A model generated the notes under the pieces. It worked only from the letters and a program-made list of their open reading frames with translations. It was not told the DNA's origin and did no database searches. Made by a program: the position numbers and the translations under genes. DNA of 64,000 bases from Flavobacteriales bacterium (lineage in GTDB: Bacteria; Bacteroidota; Bacteroidia; Flavobacteriales_D; Crocinitomicaceae): assembly GCA_015665275.1 (NCBI GenBank), contig JADFAL010000001.1, forward strand, positions 1-64,000, written 5' to 3'. The first letter of the stretch is position 1, and each line of letters opens with the position of its first letter. Shown here piece after piece: positions 1 to 8,281 of the stretch.

Positions 1-732
1 GTAGTGAACGGAACCTTCCTAACAGAAACAGGCGATTATCGTTATTTGGCGGGAAATGTAACCGAAGATAGCCTCTTCCTTTCTTGTTTTGATGGATCAC
101 ATGCCTTCTTATTTAAAGCAAAGAAAAGTGGCTCTGAACTAGAAGGAACATTCTTCAGTGGATCGCATTGGTCTAGCAAATGGATGGCGAAACGGAACGA
201 ACAATTTGAATTGACAAGTCCTGAGGATTTAACCTACATTAAAGGTGATAGTACCGTTGCATTCCGCTTGTCAAACTTAGATGGTAAATCAGTAATTTTC
301 CCGAACGCATCTACCGAAGGAAAAGTCGTGATTATTCAAATCATGGGAACCTGGTGTCCAAACTGTTTGGATGAAACCATGTACTACAAGAAATTAAGTG
401 AGCGTTATAAAGAACAAGGATTAGAAATAATCTCTGTTTGTTACGAAGCCGGCGATACATTTGAAGAACACAAGGCAAGTATTGAGCGCTTAAAGAATAA
501 CCTCGATTTAGATTTCACATTTGTCGTTGGAGGCAGTGCTAAGAAGTCTTTAGCATCAAGACACTTTAGTATGTTAAACGAAGTCATTTCTTTCCCCACA
601 TCCATCTTTATTGGAAGAGACGGAGGTGTAAAACGCGTGCACACGGGATTCAATGGACCAGGAACTGGAGACATCTACACCGATTACGTAGAAGAAACCA
701 ATGCTTTAATCGAGTTCTTATTGGCACAGTAA
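1..732 (+). CDS. TlpA-like thioredoxin-fold redox protein, 5' end outside window
   Basis: The reading frame is open from the first base, so the N-terminus, and probably a signal peptide, lies upstream; the GTG at position 4 is unlikely to be the real start. The last ~150 residues are a thioredoxin-fold domain of the TlpA/AhpC-TSA type. It has a GTWCPNC active site (cysteines 118 and 121 counted from codon 4) and a later FPTS segment matching the cis-proline loop. The ~80 residues before it resemble the beta-rich N-terminal domain often found on Bacteroidota TlpA proteins. The family usually acts as a periplasmic or lipid-anchored thiol-disulfide reductase in cytochrome maturation or envelope redox balance; the exact substrate is not visible. 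It ends one base before the convergent rpiB stop codon. Confidence 0.8.
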   Translation, partial: VVNGTFLTETGDYRYLAGNVTEDSLFLSCFDGSHAFLFKAKKSGSELEGTFFSGSHWSSKWMAKRNEQFELTSPEDLTYIKGDSTVAFRLSNLDGKSVIFPNASTEGKVVIIQIMGTWCPNCLDETMYYKKLSERYKEQGLEIISVCYEAGDTFEEHKASIERLKNNLDLDFTFVVGGSAKKSLASRHFSMLNEVISFPTSIFIGRDGGVKRVHTGFNGPGTGDIYTDYVEETNALIEFLLAQ

Positions 733-733
733 A

Positions 734-1171
734 TTAAGCGCAGGCAATCTTATTCACGCGACGCTCGTGACGTCCACCTTCAAATTCTGTAGAAAGAAAC
801 ATATCCACCATTTCAATTGCTTCTTCTGTTGAAACAAAACGAGCTGGTATTGCAATGATATTAGCATTGTTGTGTTCACGAGCTAGTTGAGCAATTTCCG
901 TTTTCCAGCACAAAGCACTTCGAACACCCTGGTGTTTGTTCGCTGTCATGTTGATTCCATTCCCAGAACCACAAATAAGAATTCCCAACGTACCCGCATT
1001 TTCCTCTACTTTAGACGCTACAGGGTGACCGAAATCTGGATAGTCGATACTATCCTCAGAATAACATCCGAAATCCTCTATTTCGTATCCTTTAGATTGT
1101 AAGTGATTAATAAGAGTAGCTTTCAATTGAAAACCTGCATGATCTGCTCCGATGGGTAAATATTTGCTCAT
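734..1171 (-). CDS. rpiB: ribose-5-phosphate isomerase B
   Basis: RpiB/LacA/LacB-family sugar-phosphate isomerase of 145 residues, the usual length. It interconverts ribose 5-phosphate and ribulose 5-phosphate in the non-oxidative pentose phosphate pathway, in the cytosol. Visible signatures are the N-terminal GADHAG (residues 8-13), the LICGSGNG loop with the catalytic-type cysteine at 67, the NMTANK anion-hole segment, and AREHNNAN with His100. It is convergent with the thioredoxin-like gene. Its upstream side is the 683-bp AT-rich gap that holds the DnaA boxes. Confidence 0.95.
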   Translation of the reverse strand: MSKYLPIGADHAGFQLKATLINHLQSKGYEIEDFGCYSEDSIDYPDFGHPVASKVEENAGTLGILICGSGNGINMTANKHQGVRSALCWKTEIAQLAREHNNANIIAIPARFVSTEEAIEMVDMFLSTEFEGGRHERRVNKIACA

Positions 1172-1495
1172 GAAATGGAATTTGAAACAAAGCTATAGCT
1201 TATTGACATCTCCATCAAGTTTTAAACATTGAAGAAATCAACACTTCCTGAAACTCCCATAAACAGGGAGTCGAAAATTAGAATTATCAACCTTGTTTTA
1301 AACAATGATGTTAGTAATGTTGTATAAGTTCACAAATCTTTTTCTAGGAAGTCTGGTATAAAACTATAAGCACAGTAGAATTCGAAAATCAAAGAAAAGA
1401 TAGCGTGTAGTTATCCTGACTTATCCCTACTAAATGAACAATAAAACCATCTTGATTTAGAAGAAATATATAAACATGCTATGACAATATCTTAT

Positions 1496-1504
1496 TGTGG
1501 ATAA
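1496..1504 (-). other. DnaA box (perfect TTATCCACA)
   Basis: The plus strand reads TGTGGATAA, the exact complement of the nine-base DnaA consensus. It is 47 bp from the second perfect box in the same orientation. Confidence 0.6.
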
Positions 1505-1550
1505 CTATCCCTATTTCAATGAAACCAAGATCAAACGATATGGAAAACCA

Positions 1551-1559
1551 TGTGGATAA
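1551..1559 (-). other. DnaA box (perfect TTATCCACA)
   Basis: Second exact nine-base match in the same orientation as the box at 1496. It is followed about 60 bp later by the AT-rich block. Confidence 0.6.
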
Positions 1560-1781
1560 CTACACACTTCTATTTGATAACGTCTTTAGCAAACATTTCG
1601 TTCACAATTTCCAAACATATTAACAGCCTTAATAAGAATTAATAAATCTTCTTTTTAAAAAAGTATATAATTATTAATTACAAATGTGAACAACATATCA
1701 CTGACTTGTATTTAACCAATCAAATTTCTATCTTCTCTAAGACTAACATATAACTATCTATTAATCAGTAAAATAAATTAG

Positions 1782-1808
1782 TTCCGGCGGGCGCGGCTGG
1801 GCCCTTCA
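1782..1808. repeat. GC-rich island in AT-rich gap, possible dispersed repeat unit
   Basis: About 25 bases of almost pure G/C, including CCGGCGGGCGCGG and GGGCCC, sit abruptly in DNA that is otherwise strongly AT-rich. Similar GC-rich intergenic units are known in Flavobacteriia from general experience, but a second copy is not visible in this window. Confidence 0.3.
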
Positions 1809-1854
1809 CAAAATTAACGCATCTTTGTAATTACGTGGTTTCTAATAACTACAA

Positions 1855-4611
1855 ATGATTAAGAAATTATTGGCGCTTCTTGAATACGATTCTCCACGGT
1901 TTCGTTTGTTTCACAATCCTGAAAATAGCTTTTTACGAATAGCGTCAGGACAAGCTTTTGCTGCCTTAATTGTAGCTCCTTTGTACGCATACATTATGCA
2001 TCGTACAAAAGCTCCGGATATTTACGTTTGGAACGGAATAATTTATGCAGCTTCTTATCTTGTAATTTGTACTATTTGCTACTTCGTTAAAGTACTCAGA
2101 TCTTGGTTGATGAATGTGTTCATCTTTGAGTTTTTTGTACTTACGATTGTTGCTTATTTTCATTTAAGAGGGTCCGGTTTTCAACAGGATGAACTGGTCT
2201 TTTTCTTCTTGTTTTACCTGATGGCAAGCATTTCCATCCAACGTTTGTATCCAGCTATTTTATTTCAGTTGGGAATTCTGTTGGCTTTTCTTGCTGATAA
2301 TCAAATGTTAGAGCAAAGTCCAAACACACCATTCTTGGTTGTTGGCGTATTTCTCATTGTTGGATTATCGATGTGTACAGTGGTGTATTTACGACGACAA
2401 TTATTGTATTCTATCAAGGATTATATTTCTTACTTGAAACGTATTGTGAACAATCCTGGAAGTGGTTACGTTTTATTGAAACAATCCAATTTAGCAATTG
2501 CCGATAATAATATAGAAGCCTTGAAAGTGTTCGATATAGAGGAAGACCAATTGTTAGATACATTTTCGTCATTTTTCAATGAAGAAGAACGAAAAGTCTT
2601 GATTTCACTAAAGCAAGGACATAAATTCAAGAAGCAAATCAGTCTTTCAAGACACAATGCTAGAAACTACGCGGAAATTCGGATCACAACCGTAATGCTA
2701 AAAAACGATGCTTATTTGCTCGCTACGATATCTAACGTGACTGATGAAGTTTTGAAACGTGAGGAACTCCAATTGAAAGAGAAACGCTACAGAAACTTGT
2801 ATTTCCGAAACAAAGCGGGTGTATTCACACTAAATAGCCGAACACAAGTGATTGAGGCGAACGATACCTTTTTTAAAATGTTCGAGAACTCTCTAAAAAA
2901 AGGAGATCGATTGTTTAAAGATGAAAATTATACGGATTGGTCCTTCATTATTGAGTCGTTGAAATCTTCAGAAAAAGCGCAAAGTTACCAAACGCAATAT
3001 CGGTTGGATTCAGGGAGTCAAAAGACCTTTGTTTTTAGTTGGTATATCGATGAACAAACGGGATATATTGAAGGATCTGTAATTGACTTAACAAGCATTG
3101 AAAAGGCGAACCAAGCTTTAAAGGAAAGTGAAGAGAAGTATCGACTGATCTATGAGGAATCGAACGATGCCATTTTACTTTTGGATGGGGATAGAATTGT
3201 GGATGCTAATAAACGAACGGAAGGTATGTTCCAGTTGAGTAGAAAGGAATTACTGACCAAAAATCTCTTCCATTTATCCTTTGATTCCGATGTGAATTTG
3301 GAAAAAAGATACCAGCGAGAGAAAGCGCGATTGTCAACTTCAAGAAGTATTCGTTTTAACTGGTTGTTTGATGGTGCTGAAAGTGTGGTTGAATCGGAAG
3401 TTTCTTTGGTTGAAGTAATGATTGGAAACAAGCTTTTTTATCAATGCGTAATCCATGACACTACCGAACAAAATAAATTGGCAAAGGAGCAATTACGTGC
3501 TGAATTGGCCGAGGAAACCAATGTAAAGCTGGCAGCTGAAATCGAAGAGCGAATTAAGGCTGAAACAAAACTACAGGAACAGTTCTTGAGAACGCGCGCA
3601 ATTTTCGAAAGTTCTTCAAATACCTTATTAATTACCTCGAAGCCGAATGGAGATATTACGTTCTTCAATTCACACTCACATAACTATTTCCAGAACCGAC
3701 TTGGATTACTTGTAGTAAAGAACCGCAACTTCTTTGAATATCTAGACGGAATTATATCTCCGCGTCGCCGTCGTATGCTAGGAATTGTATTTGTGAGTGT
3801 TCGTAAAGGAGCTTCACGACAGTATGAGGTTCGATTGACTAGAGATGGAGTAGATTTCTGGTTGGAGCTCTTTATCAATCCAATTTTTGATACAGAAGGA
3901 GATGTTGTGGAAGTTTCTATGGTATTACACGATATCACGGAAAAGAAACGATCAAGTATGGGAATTGAAGAATCCCTAAAGGAAAAGGATGTACTCTTGA
4001 AAGAAATTCACCACCGGGTAAAAAATAATCTGCAAGTGATTTCTAGTATTCTGAACTTACAAAGTTCGTTTGTAAGCGATGAAAACACTTTAGGCATTCT
4101 CCAGGAAAGCCGGAACCGAATTCGATCCATGGCCATCATTCACGAGAACCTATATCGTACAGAAGATTTTGCCAGTATCAAGTTCGATAACTACCTAAGA
4201 AATCTAACGGCAAACTTGATTGCTTCTTACAGCGTGGATCGAAAAATTGAATTTAGTGCTGATTTACAAGAGGTAGACTTGGTGTTAGATCAGGCCATTC
4301 CGTGTGGATTGTTAACGAATGAATTAATCACTAATGCACTAAAGTATGCCTGGGAAGGAAAAGATGGTGCGGCCAAAATCCAATTAAAATTGGAGCAGGA
4401 GGGTGATATGATAACACTAACTATTGCGGACAACGGTGTTGGTCTTCCGCAAGCGTTTGAAGAAATGCAATCCGACACTTTAGGATTACAACTTGTAACG
4501 ACGCTGGCAGAACAATTAGATGCAGAGCTCAGCGTGGACACAAAGCAAGGTACAGAGTTTCAACTTTCTTTTGAAAACGTGAAACGAGTAACAATACACC
4601 CGGGGACTTAA
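1855..4611 (+). CDS. multi-PAS membrane sensor histidine kinase (HisKA_2 type)
   Basis: 918-residue sensor kinase. Residues ~25-190 contain about six hydrophobic membrane segments. PAS-like domains follow at roughly 205-300, 305-420, 427-545 and 590-705, the last two joined by a charged helix. A HisKA_2 dimerisation domain has the motif EIHHRVKNNLQ, with His720 as the likely phosphoacceptor. The C-terminus is a HATPase domain with NALKYAW (N box) and DNGVGLP (G1 box). HisKA_2 kinases usually feed response regulators without a classical HisKA helix pair; the LytTR regulator 77 bp downstream is the obvious partner. The four PAS domains suggest integration of several signals, but no cofactor or ligand can be read from sequence. 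Confidence 0.93.
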   Translation: MIKKLLALLEYDSPRFRLFHNPENSFLRIASGQAFAALIVAPLYAYIMHRTKAPDIYVWNGIIYAASYLVICTICYFVKVLRSWLMNVFIFEFFVLTIVAYFHLRGSGFQQDELVFFFLFYLMASISIQRLYPAILFQLGILLAFLADNQMLEQSPNTPFLVVGVFLIVGLSMCTVVYLRRQLLYSIKDYISYLKRIVNNPGSGYVLLKQSNLAIADNNIEALKVFDIEEDQLLDTFSSFFNEEERKVLISLKQGHKFKKQISLSRHNARNYAEIRITTVMLKNDAYLLATISNVTDEVLKREELQLKEKRYRNLYFRNKAGVFTLNSRTQVIEANDTFFKMFENSLKKGDRLFKDENYTDWSFIIESLKSSEKAQSYQTQYRLDSGSQKTFVFSWYIDEQTGYIEGSVIDLTSIEKANQALKESEEKYRLIYEESNDAILLLDGDRIVDANKRTEGMFQLSRKELLTKNLFHLSFDSDVNLEKRYQREKARLSTSRSIRFNWLFDGAESVVESEVSLVEVMIGNKLFYQCVIHDTTEQNKLAKEQLRAELAEETNVKLAAEIEERIKAETKLQEQFLRTRAIFESSSNTLLITSKPNGDITFFNSHSHNYFQNRLGLLVVKNRNFFEYLDGIISPRRRRMLGIVFVSVRKGASRQYEVRLTRDGVDFWLELFINPIFDTEGDVVEVSMVLHDITEKKRSSMGIEESLKEKDVLLKEIHHRVKNNLQVISSILNLQSSFVSDENTLGILQESRNRIRSMAIIHENLYRTEDFASIKFDNYLRNLTANLIASYSVDRKIEFSADLQEVDLVLDQAIPCGLLTNELITNALKYAWEGKDGAAKIQLKLEQEGDMITLTIADNGVGLPQAFEEMQSDTLGLQLVTTLAEQLDAELSVDTKQGTEFQLSFENVKRVTIHPGT

Positions 4612-4660
4612 TCCTCATTTACGAACAAGGAAACGGTGCCGAGAGAAGCGAATTTTTACT

Positions 4661-4668
4661 TACATTTG
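4661..4668 (+). promoter_or_regulatory. TAnnTTTG-type -7 box before LytTR regulator
   Basis: TACATTTG matches the Bacteroidota sigma-ABfr -7 consensus and lies 20 bp before the start codon at 4689. No TTG was found at the expected -33 spacing, so this is a partial promoter match. Confidence 0.35.
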
Positions 4669-4688
4669 ATAAACACTGTAAAATCTAT

Positions 4689-5447
4689 ATGTCCAAAGTA
4701 AATGTATTGGTTGTAGAAGACGAGTCTATCGTCTCCAAAGATATTCAGCACAGTTTGAAGAAGTTGGGTTACAATGTTGTGGGTGCATCTGCTACCGGTG
4801 AAAAAGCAATTGAGCTGGCAGGAAGTGAACAACCGGACATTGTTTTGATGGATATCATGCTGAAAGGTGATATGAATGGTATTGAAGCAGCGGAAGTTAT
4901 CAAGTCAAAATATTCCATTCCCGTTATATTTTTAACAGCTTACGCCGACGAATCCACCCTTTCAAAAGCGAAAATTACACAGCCATACGGATATATTTTA
5001 AAGCCTTTCAAGGAAATCGATTTGCATACGACCATCGAGATGGCGATTTACAAGCATGGAAAGGAATTAGAAGTGGTAAAGGAACGCGATCTACTATTCT
5101 CGATTGTTGAGAACAAAGAGAACAGTTCCAAAGATTTCATTTTCGTAAAATCGAATAGTAAGTTGGTGAAATTGCGTAATGATGAAATCTATTACATCGA
5201 AGCGTTAAAAGATTACGTTGTAATTCACACTCCAGGAACGCGCTACACGATTCACTCAACAATGAAGGATATCGAAGCCAAAATGGGAGAAGAGGAGTTT
5301 ATTAGAGTGCACCGATCTTACATTGTACACATTGATAAAATCGCAACGATTGAATACCCGAACCTTACATTGGAAAACATCAAGAAGATAATTCCTATTG
5401 GAGGATCGTATCGCGATGAGTTGAATAAGCGAATTCGGACGGTTTAG
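4689..5447 (+). CDS. LytTR-family response regulator
   Basis: 252 residues: a receiver domain (~1-125) with the acidic pair at 11-12, phosphoacceptor Asp55 in LMDIML and the conserved KP dipeptide. A linker then leads to a LytTR DNA-binding domain (~150-252) with VKSNSKLVKL and the FIRVHRSYIV motif typical of LytTR. It probably binds promoter DNA as a phosphorylation-driven dimer and acts as output for the PAS kinase just upstream; the pair is co-directional. Target genes are unknown. Confidence 0.93.
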   Translation: MSKVNVLVVEDESIVSKDIQHSLKKLGYNVVGASATGEKAIELAGSEQPDIVLMDIMLKGDMNGIEAAEVIKSKYSIPVIFLTAYADESTLSKAKITQPYGYILKPFKEIDLHTTIEMAIYKHGKELEVVKERDLLFSIVENKENSSKDFIFVKSNSKLVKLRNDEIYYIEALKDYVVIHTPGTRYTIHSTMKDIEAKMGEEEFIRVHRSYIVHIDKIATIEYPNLTLENIKKIIPIGGSYRDELNKRIRTV

Positions 5448-5484
5448 TCTTTAAACGTGGATCGATCGGAGTTGAGATGCAAAA

Positions 5485-7629
5485 CTATTCCTCTTCAATT
5501 AACTCCAAATCAATCTGACGCTTACGAACAGAAACCTCGTAGATACGCACCTTCACAGGATCACCAATGTTATATTCCTTCTTCGTTTTCGAACCAATAA
5601 TAGTGAACGAATCTGCGTCGAAATAAAAACGATCTCCGGGAATTTGTGCAATTGGAATCATTCCTTCACAATGGTTTTCTGTCATTCGCACAAACATTCC
5701 GAATTCAGCAATTCCAGCTACAGTTCCCTCGAATATTTCTCCGATCTTATCCATAACAAATAAAGTCTGGAAGTACTTGGTACTTTCGCGTTCTGCTTCC
5801 ACAGCTTTTCGCTCCATTCTTGAAATACGTTTCGCAACGTCGTTCAGATCGTTTCCGTAAGTCAGTTTCTTGTTATGGATTGCTTCAAATAATATACGGT
5901 GTACGATCAAATCGGCATAACGACGAATAGGGGATGTGAAATGCGCGTAATGTTCAAAAGCGAGGCCGTAGTGACCAATATTTTGCGTTTCGTAAGACGC
6001 CTTCGCCATGGATCGAATGGCCATTGACTGGATAATAGAATACTCATTTTTCAAACGAATATCTTGCAACAAAGCGTTGATTCGTTTTGAAATCATGCGC
6101 TCATCAGAGAGATCAATTTCGTATCCAAATTTTTGGACAAAGAGATCAAACAACTGAATTTTTTCTGGACTAGGCTTGTCGTGACAACGATAGATAAATG
6201 GAATTTTAGGAGCGTCTTTGTCGTCAGGCTTAGAAATAAATTTCGCCACACTTCGGTTAGCCAAAAGCATGAATTCCTCTATTAATTTATTTGCGTCTTT
6301 AGAAGTTTTAATTACCACTTCTTCGGGATAACCTTCGTCGTCCAAACGGAAGCGAACTTCTTGTGATTCAATGTTCATAGCACCCGATTTTAGACGTCTT
6401 TTCCGCAAAATTTTAGCGATTTTATCTAAAATAAGGATTTCATCACGGTAATCTCCTTCAGCTCCTTCTATGATTTCTTGTGCATCTTCGTAAGCAAATC
6501 TGCGGTTCGAATGAATCACAGACTTCCCAAACCATTCTTTATAAACCTTTCCGCTTTCATCCATTTCGAAGACTGCAGAAAAAGCAAATTTATCTTCATT
6601 AGGACGAAGGGAACAAGCCATGTTCGATAGTTGCTCTGGTAACATTGGAATTACTCGATCTACCAAGTAAACAGAATTAGATCGCTTCAATGCTTCGGCA
6701 TCCATAGCGGATCCAGGTCGTACATAATGACTTACATCGGCAATGTGAACACCAAGTTCAATGTTCCCGTTCTTCAATCGTTTGAATGAAAGAGCGTCAT
6801 CAAAGTCACGAGCATCGTGTGGGTCAATGGTAAAGGTGTCGACATCTCTGAAATCGCGTCGTTTCACAACTTCATCTGGATCCAGTTCCATACCGACTTG
6901 CTCAGCTTCTGACATCACGGCATCTGGGAAAGTGTAATCAATTCCGTTGTTGACCAAAATACTGATCATCTCCACATCATTTCCACCACTATTCCCTAAG
7001 TTTTCTATAACCTCACCATAAGGGTTGTCGGCAGATTGTGGCCAAGCAGTAATGCGAACCAATGCCTTATCACCGTTTTTAGTGCCTTTCATCTTTCCTT
7101 TTGGAATGAAGATATCGGTACCTACTTTCGAATTGTCGGGAACTAAGAATGCAAACTTATCTTCTTCCTGAATGGTTCCTACAAACTGGGTGCGTTCACG
7201 CTCTTCCACGCTTACAATAACCCCTTCGTTTCGGGAATTTCCTTTCTTGGTAATTTGAATGGTAACACGGTCACCTCCCAAGGCTTGATTCAAGTTTTTC
7301 GGATGAATAAAAACATCACTAAGAGAGGGGTCATCTAAGACCACAAACCCGGCTCCTCTGGGTGTAATCTGAAGTGTTCCAATGAGTGCACTTGAGTTGG
7401 AGTTCAGCGCGTAGACACTGTGTCCGGACTTCATTAAAAAACCTTGTTTTGCTAGATCTTCCAAAACGCTAAACACCAGTTTACGCAATGCGGCATCGCG
7501 CACATCAATCAAATGACAGATTTGTTTATGCGTTAAATTGGATTCCGGATTTTTGGTAAAGACTTTTCGCAGCGTTTGTGTTAAGCTTTGTTTCAGCTTT
7601 TTGTTCGGCGACTTTTTGCGTTTCGACAT
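5485..7629 (-). CDS. rnr: ribonuclease R
   Basis: 714-residue RNase II/R-family 3'-to-5' processive exoribonuclease, which degrades structured RNA in the cytosol. Domains in order: a lysine-rich N-terminal winged helix (~1-75), cold-shock/OB domains (~80-240), the RNB catalytic domain, and a C-terminal S1 domain (~625-712). The RNB domain has the metal-binding DPHDARDFDDA motif near residues 268-282, and the S1 domain includes a GMFVRM segment. Length and architecture match RNase R rather than RNase II. It is convergent with the LytTR gene and divergent from ferritin. Confidence 0.96.
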   Translation of the reverse strand: MSKRKKSPNKKLKQSLTQTLRKVFTKNPESNLTHKQICHLIDVRDAALRKLVFSVLEDLAKQGFLMKSGHSVYALNSNSSALIGTLQITPRGAGFVVLDDPSLSDVFIHPKNLNQALGGDRVTIQITKKGNSRNEGVIVSVEERERTQFVGTIQEEDKFAFLVPDNSKVGTDIFIPKGKMKGTKNGDKALVRITAWPQSADNPYGEVIENLGNSGGNDVEMISILVNNGIDYTFPDAVMSEAEQVGMELDPDEVVKRRDFRDVDTFTIDPHDARDFDDALSFKRLKNGNIELGVHIADVSHYVRPGSAMDAEALKRSNSVYLVDRVIPMLPEQLSNMACSLRPNEDKFAFSAVFEMDESGKVYKEWFGKSVIHSNRRFAYEDAQEIIEGAEGDYRDEILILDKIAKILRKRRLKSGAMNIESQEVRFRLDDEGYPEEVVIKTSKDANKLIEEFMLLANRSVAKFISKPDDKDAPKIPFIYRCHDKPSPEKIQLFDLFVQKFGYEIDLSDERMISKRINALLQDIRLKNEYSIIQSMAIRSMAKASYETQNIGHYGLAFEHYAHFTSPIRRYADLIVHRILFEAIHNKKLTYGNDLNDVAKRISRMERKAVEAERESTKYFQTLFVMDKIGEIFEGTVAGIAEFGMFVRMTENHCEGMIPIAQIPGDRFYFDADSFTIIGSKTKKEYNIGDPVKVRIYEVSVRKRQIDLELIEEE

Positions 7630-7700
7630 ATTAGCGAAAGTACTGTTTAATTTAGAACAAATCTAAGCGTGTAAAGGGAAACAATTACTAATCAGTTGAT

Positions 7701-7708
7701 TAAATTTG
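7701..7708 (+). promoter_or_regulatory. -7 box upstream of ferritin
   Basis: TAAATTTG fits TAnnTTTG exactly and lies 17 bp before the ferritin ATG. No TTG is visible at normal -33 spacing. Confidence 0.4.
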
Positions 7709-7724
7709 TATAAAATAGGCAATC

Positions 7725-8249
7725 ATGAATGCACGCGTAGAAAAAGCACTAAACGATCAAATTAAAATGGAAGCATCGTCTTCGCAGTTTTATTTAGCAA
7801 TGGCGTCTTGGGCAGAGACGAAAGGCTTAAATGGAACAGCGCAGTTTATGTATATGCACTCCGATGAGGAGCGTTTCCATATGTTGAAGTTGGTGAAGTT
7901 TGTGAACGAGAGAGGAGGGACCGCGTCAATTCCAGGACTTGATAATCCACCATCGGAATTTGATTCGTTAACAAATGTATTCACCCTTCTTCTGGAGCAC
8001 GAGCTTCAAGTAACGGACAGCATTAACAACCTTGTAGACGTTTGTTTGCAAGAGAAGGATTATACCACACACAACTTTGTTCAATGGTACGTTTCCGAGC
8101 AGTTGGAAGAAGAAGCATTGGCCCGTACAATTTTGGATAAAGTGAACATGATCGGCGAAGATAAAGCCGGACTATACATGTTCGACCGTGACCTTGAGAA
8201 TTCTGCAATTCAGGGTGCGACCGTAAGCGACGCAGGCGGAAACGCTTAA
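7725..8249 (+). CDS. ftnA: non-haem ferritin
   Basis: 174-residue bacterial ferritin that oxidises Fe(II) and stores it as a mineral core in a 24-mer. The ferroxidase-centre ligands of E. coli FtnA all align with an offset of one residue: Glu16, Glu49, His52, Glu93, Glu125, Gln126, Glu128 and Glu129. There is no haem-binding methionine pattern suggesting bacterioferritin. The start follows a good -7 box. It ends 32 bp before the giant cyclase gene, so the two may share a transcript, although a second promoter there cannot be excluded. Confidence 0.95.
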   Translation: MNARVEKALNDQIKMEASSSQFYLAMASWAETKGLNGTAQFMYMHSDEERFHMLKLVKFVNERGGTASIPGLDNPPSEFDSLTNVFTLLLEHELQVTDSINNLVDVCLQEKDYTTHNFVQWYVSEQLEEEALARTILDKVNMIGEDKAGLYMFDRDLENSAIQGATVSDAGGNA

Positions 8250-8281
8250 TAACCAATAATTTTTGGTAACTTTTCCAACGA

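Larger units (their letters stand above)
1172..1854. other. AT-rich intergenic gap with DnaA boxes; possible replication origin
   Basis: This is the only gap over 300 bp in the window. It lies between divergent genes and holds no convincing ORF. Two perfect matches to the DnaA-box consensus TTATCCACA lie on the minus strand at 1496-1504 and 1551-1559. A weaker match, TTGTTCACA, is at 1685-1693, and two TTATCC cores lie near 1411 and 1421. Between roughly 1615 and 1680 is a very AT-rich block that would suit an unwinding element. The right end carries a GC-rich island (1782-1808). An origin is an inference from motif clustering; no dnaA or dnaN gene is in view, and Bacteroidota origins are often away from dnaA. 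Confidence 0.45.

Noticed and set aside
1172-1854. tRNA or small RNA gene in the long gap
   Set aside because: No cloverleaf-like sequence or CCA-end context was found; AT content and DnaA boxes suit an origin better.
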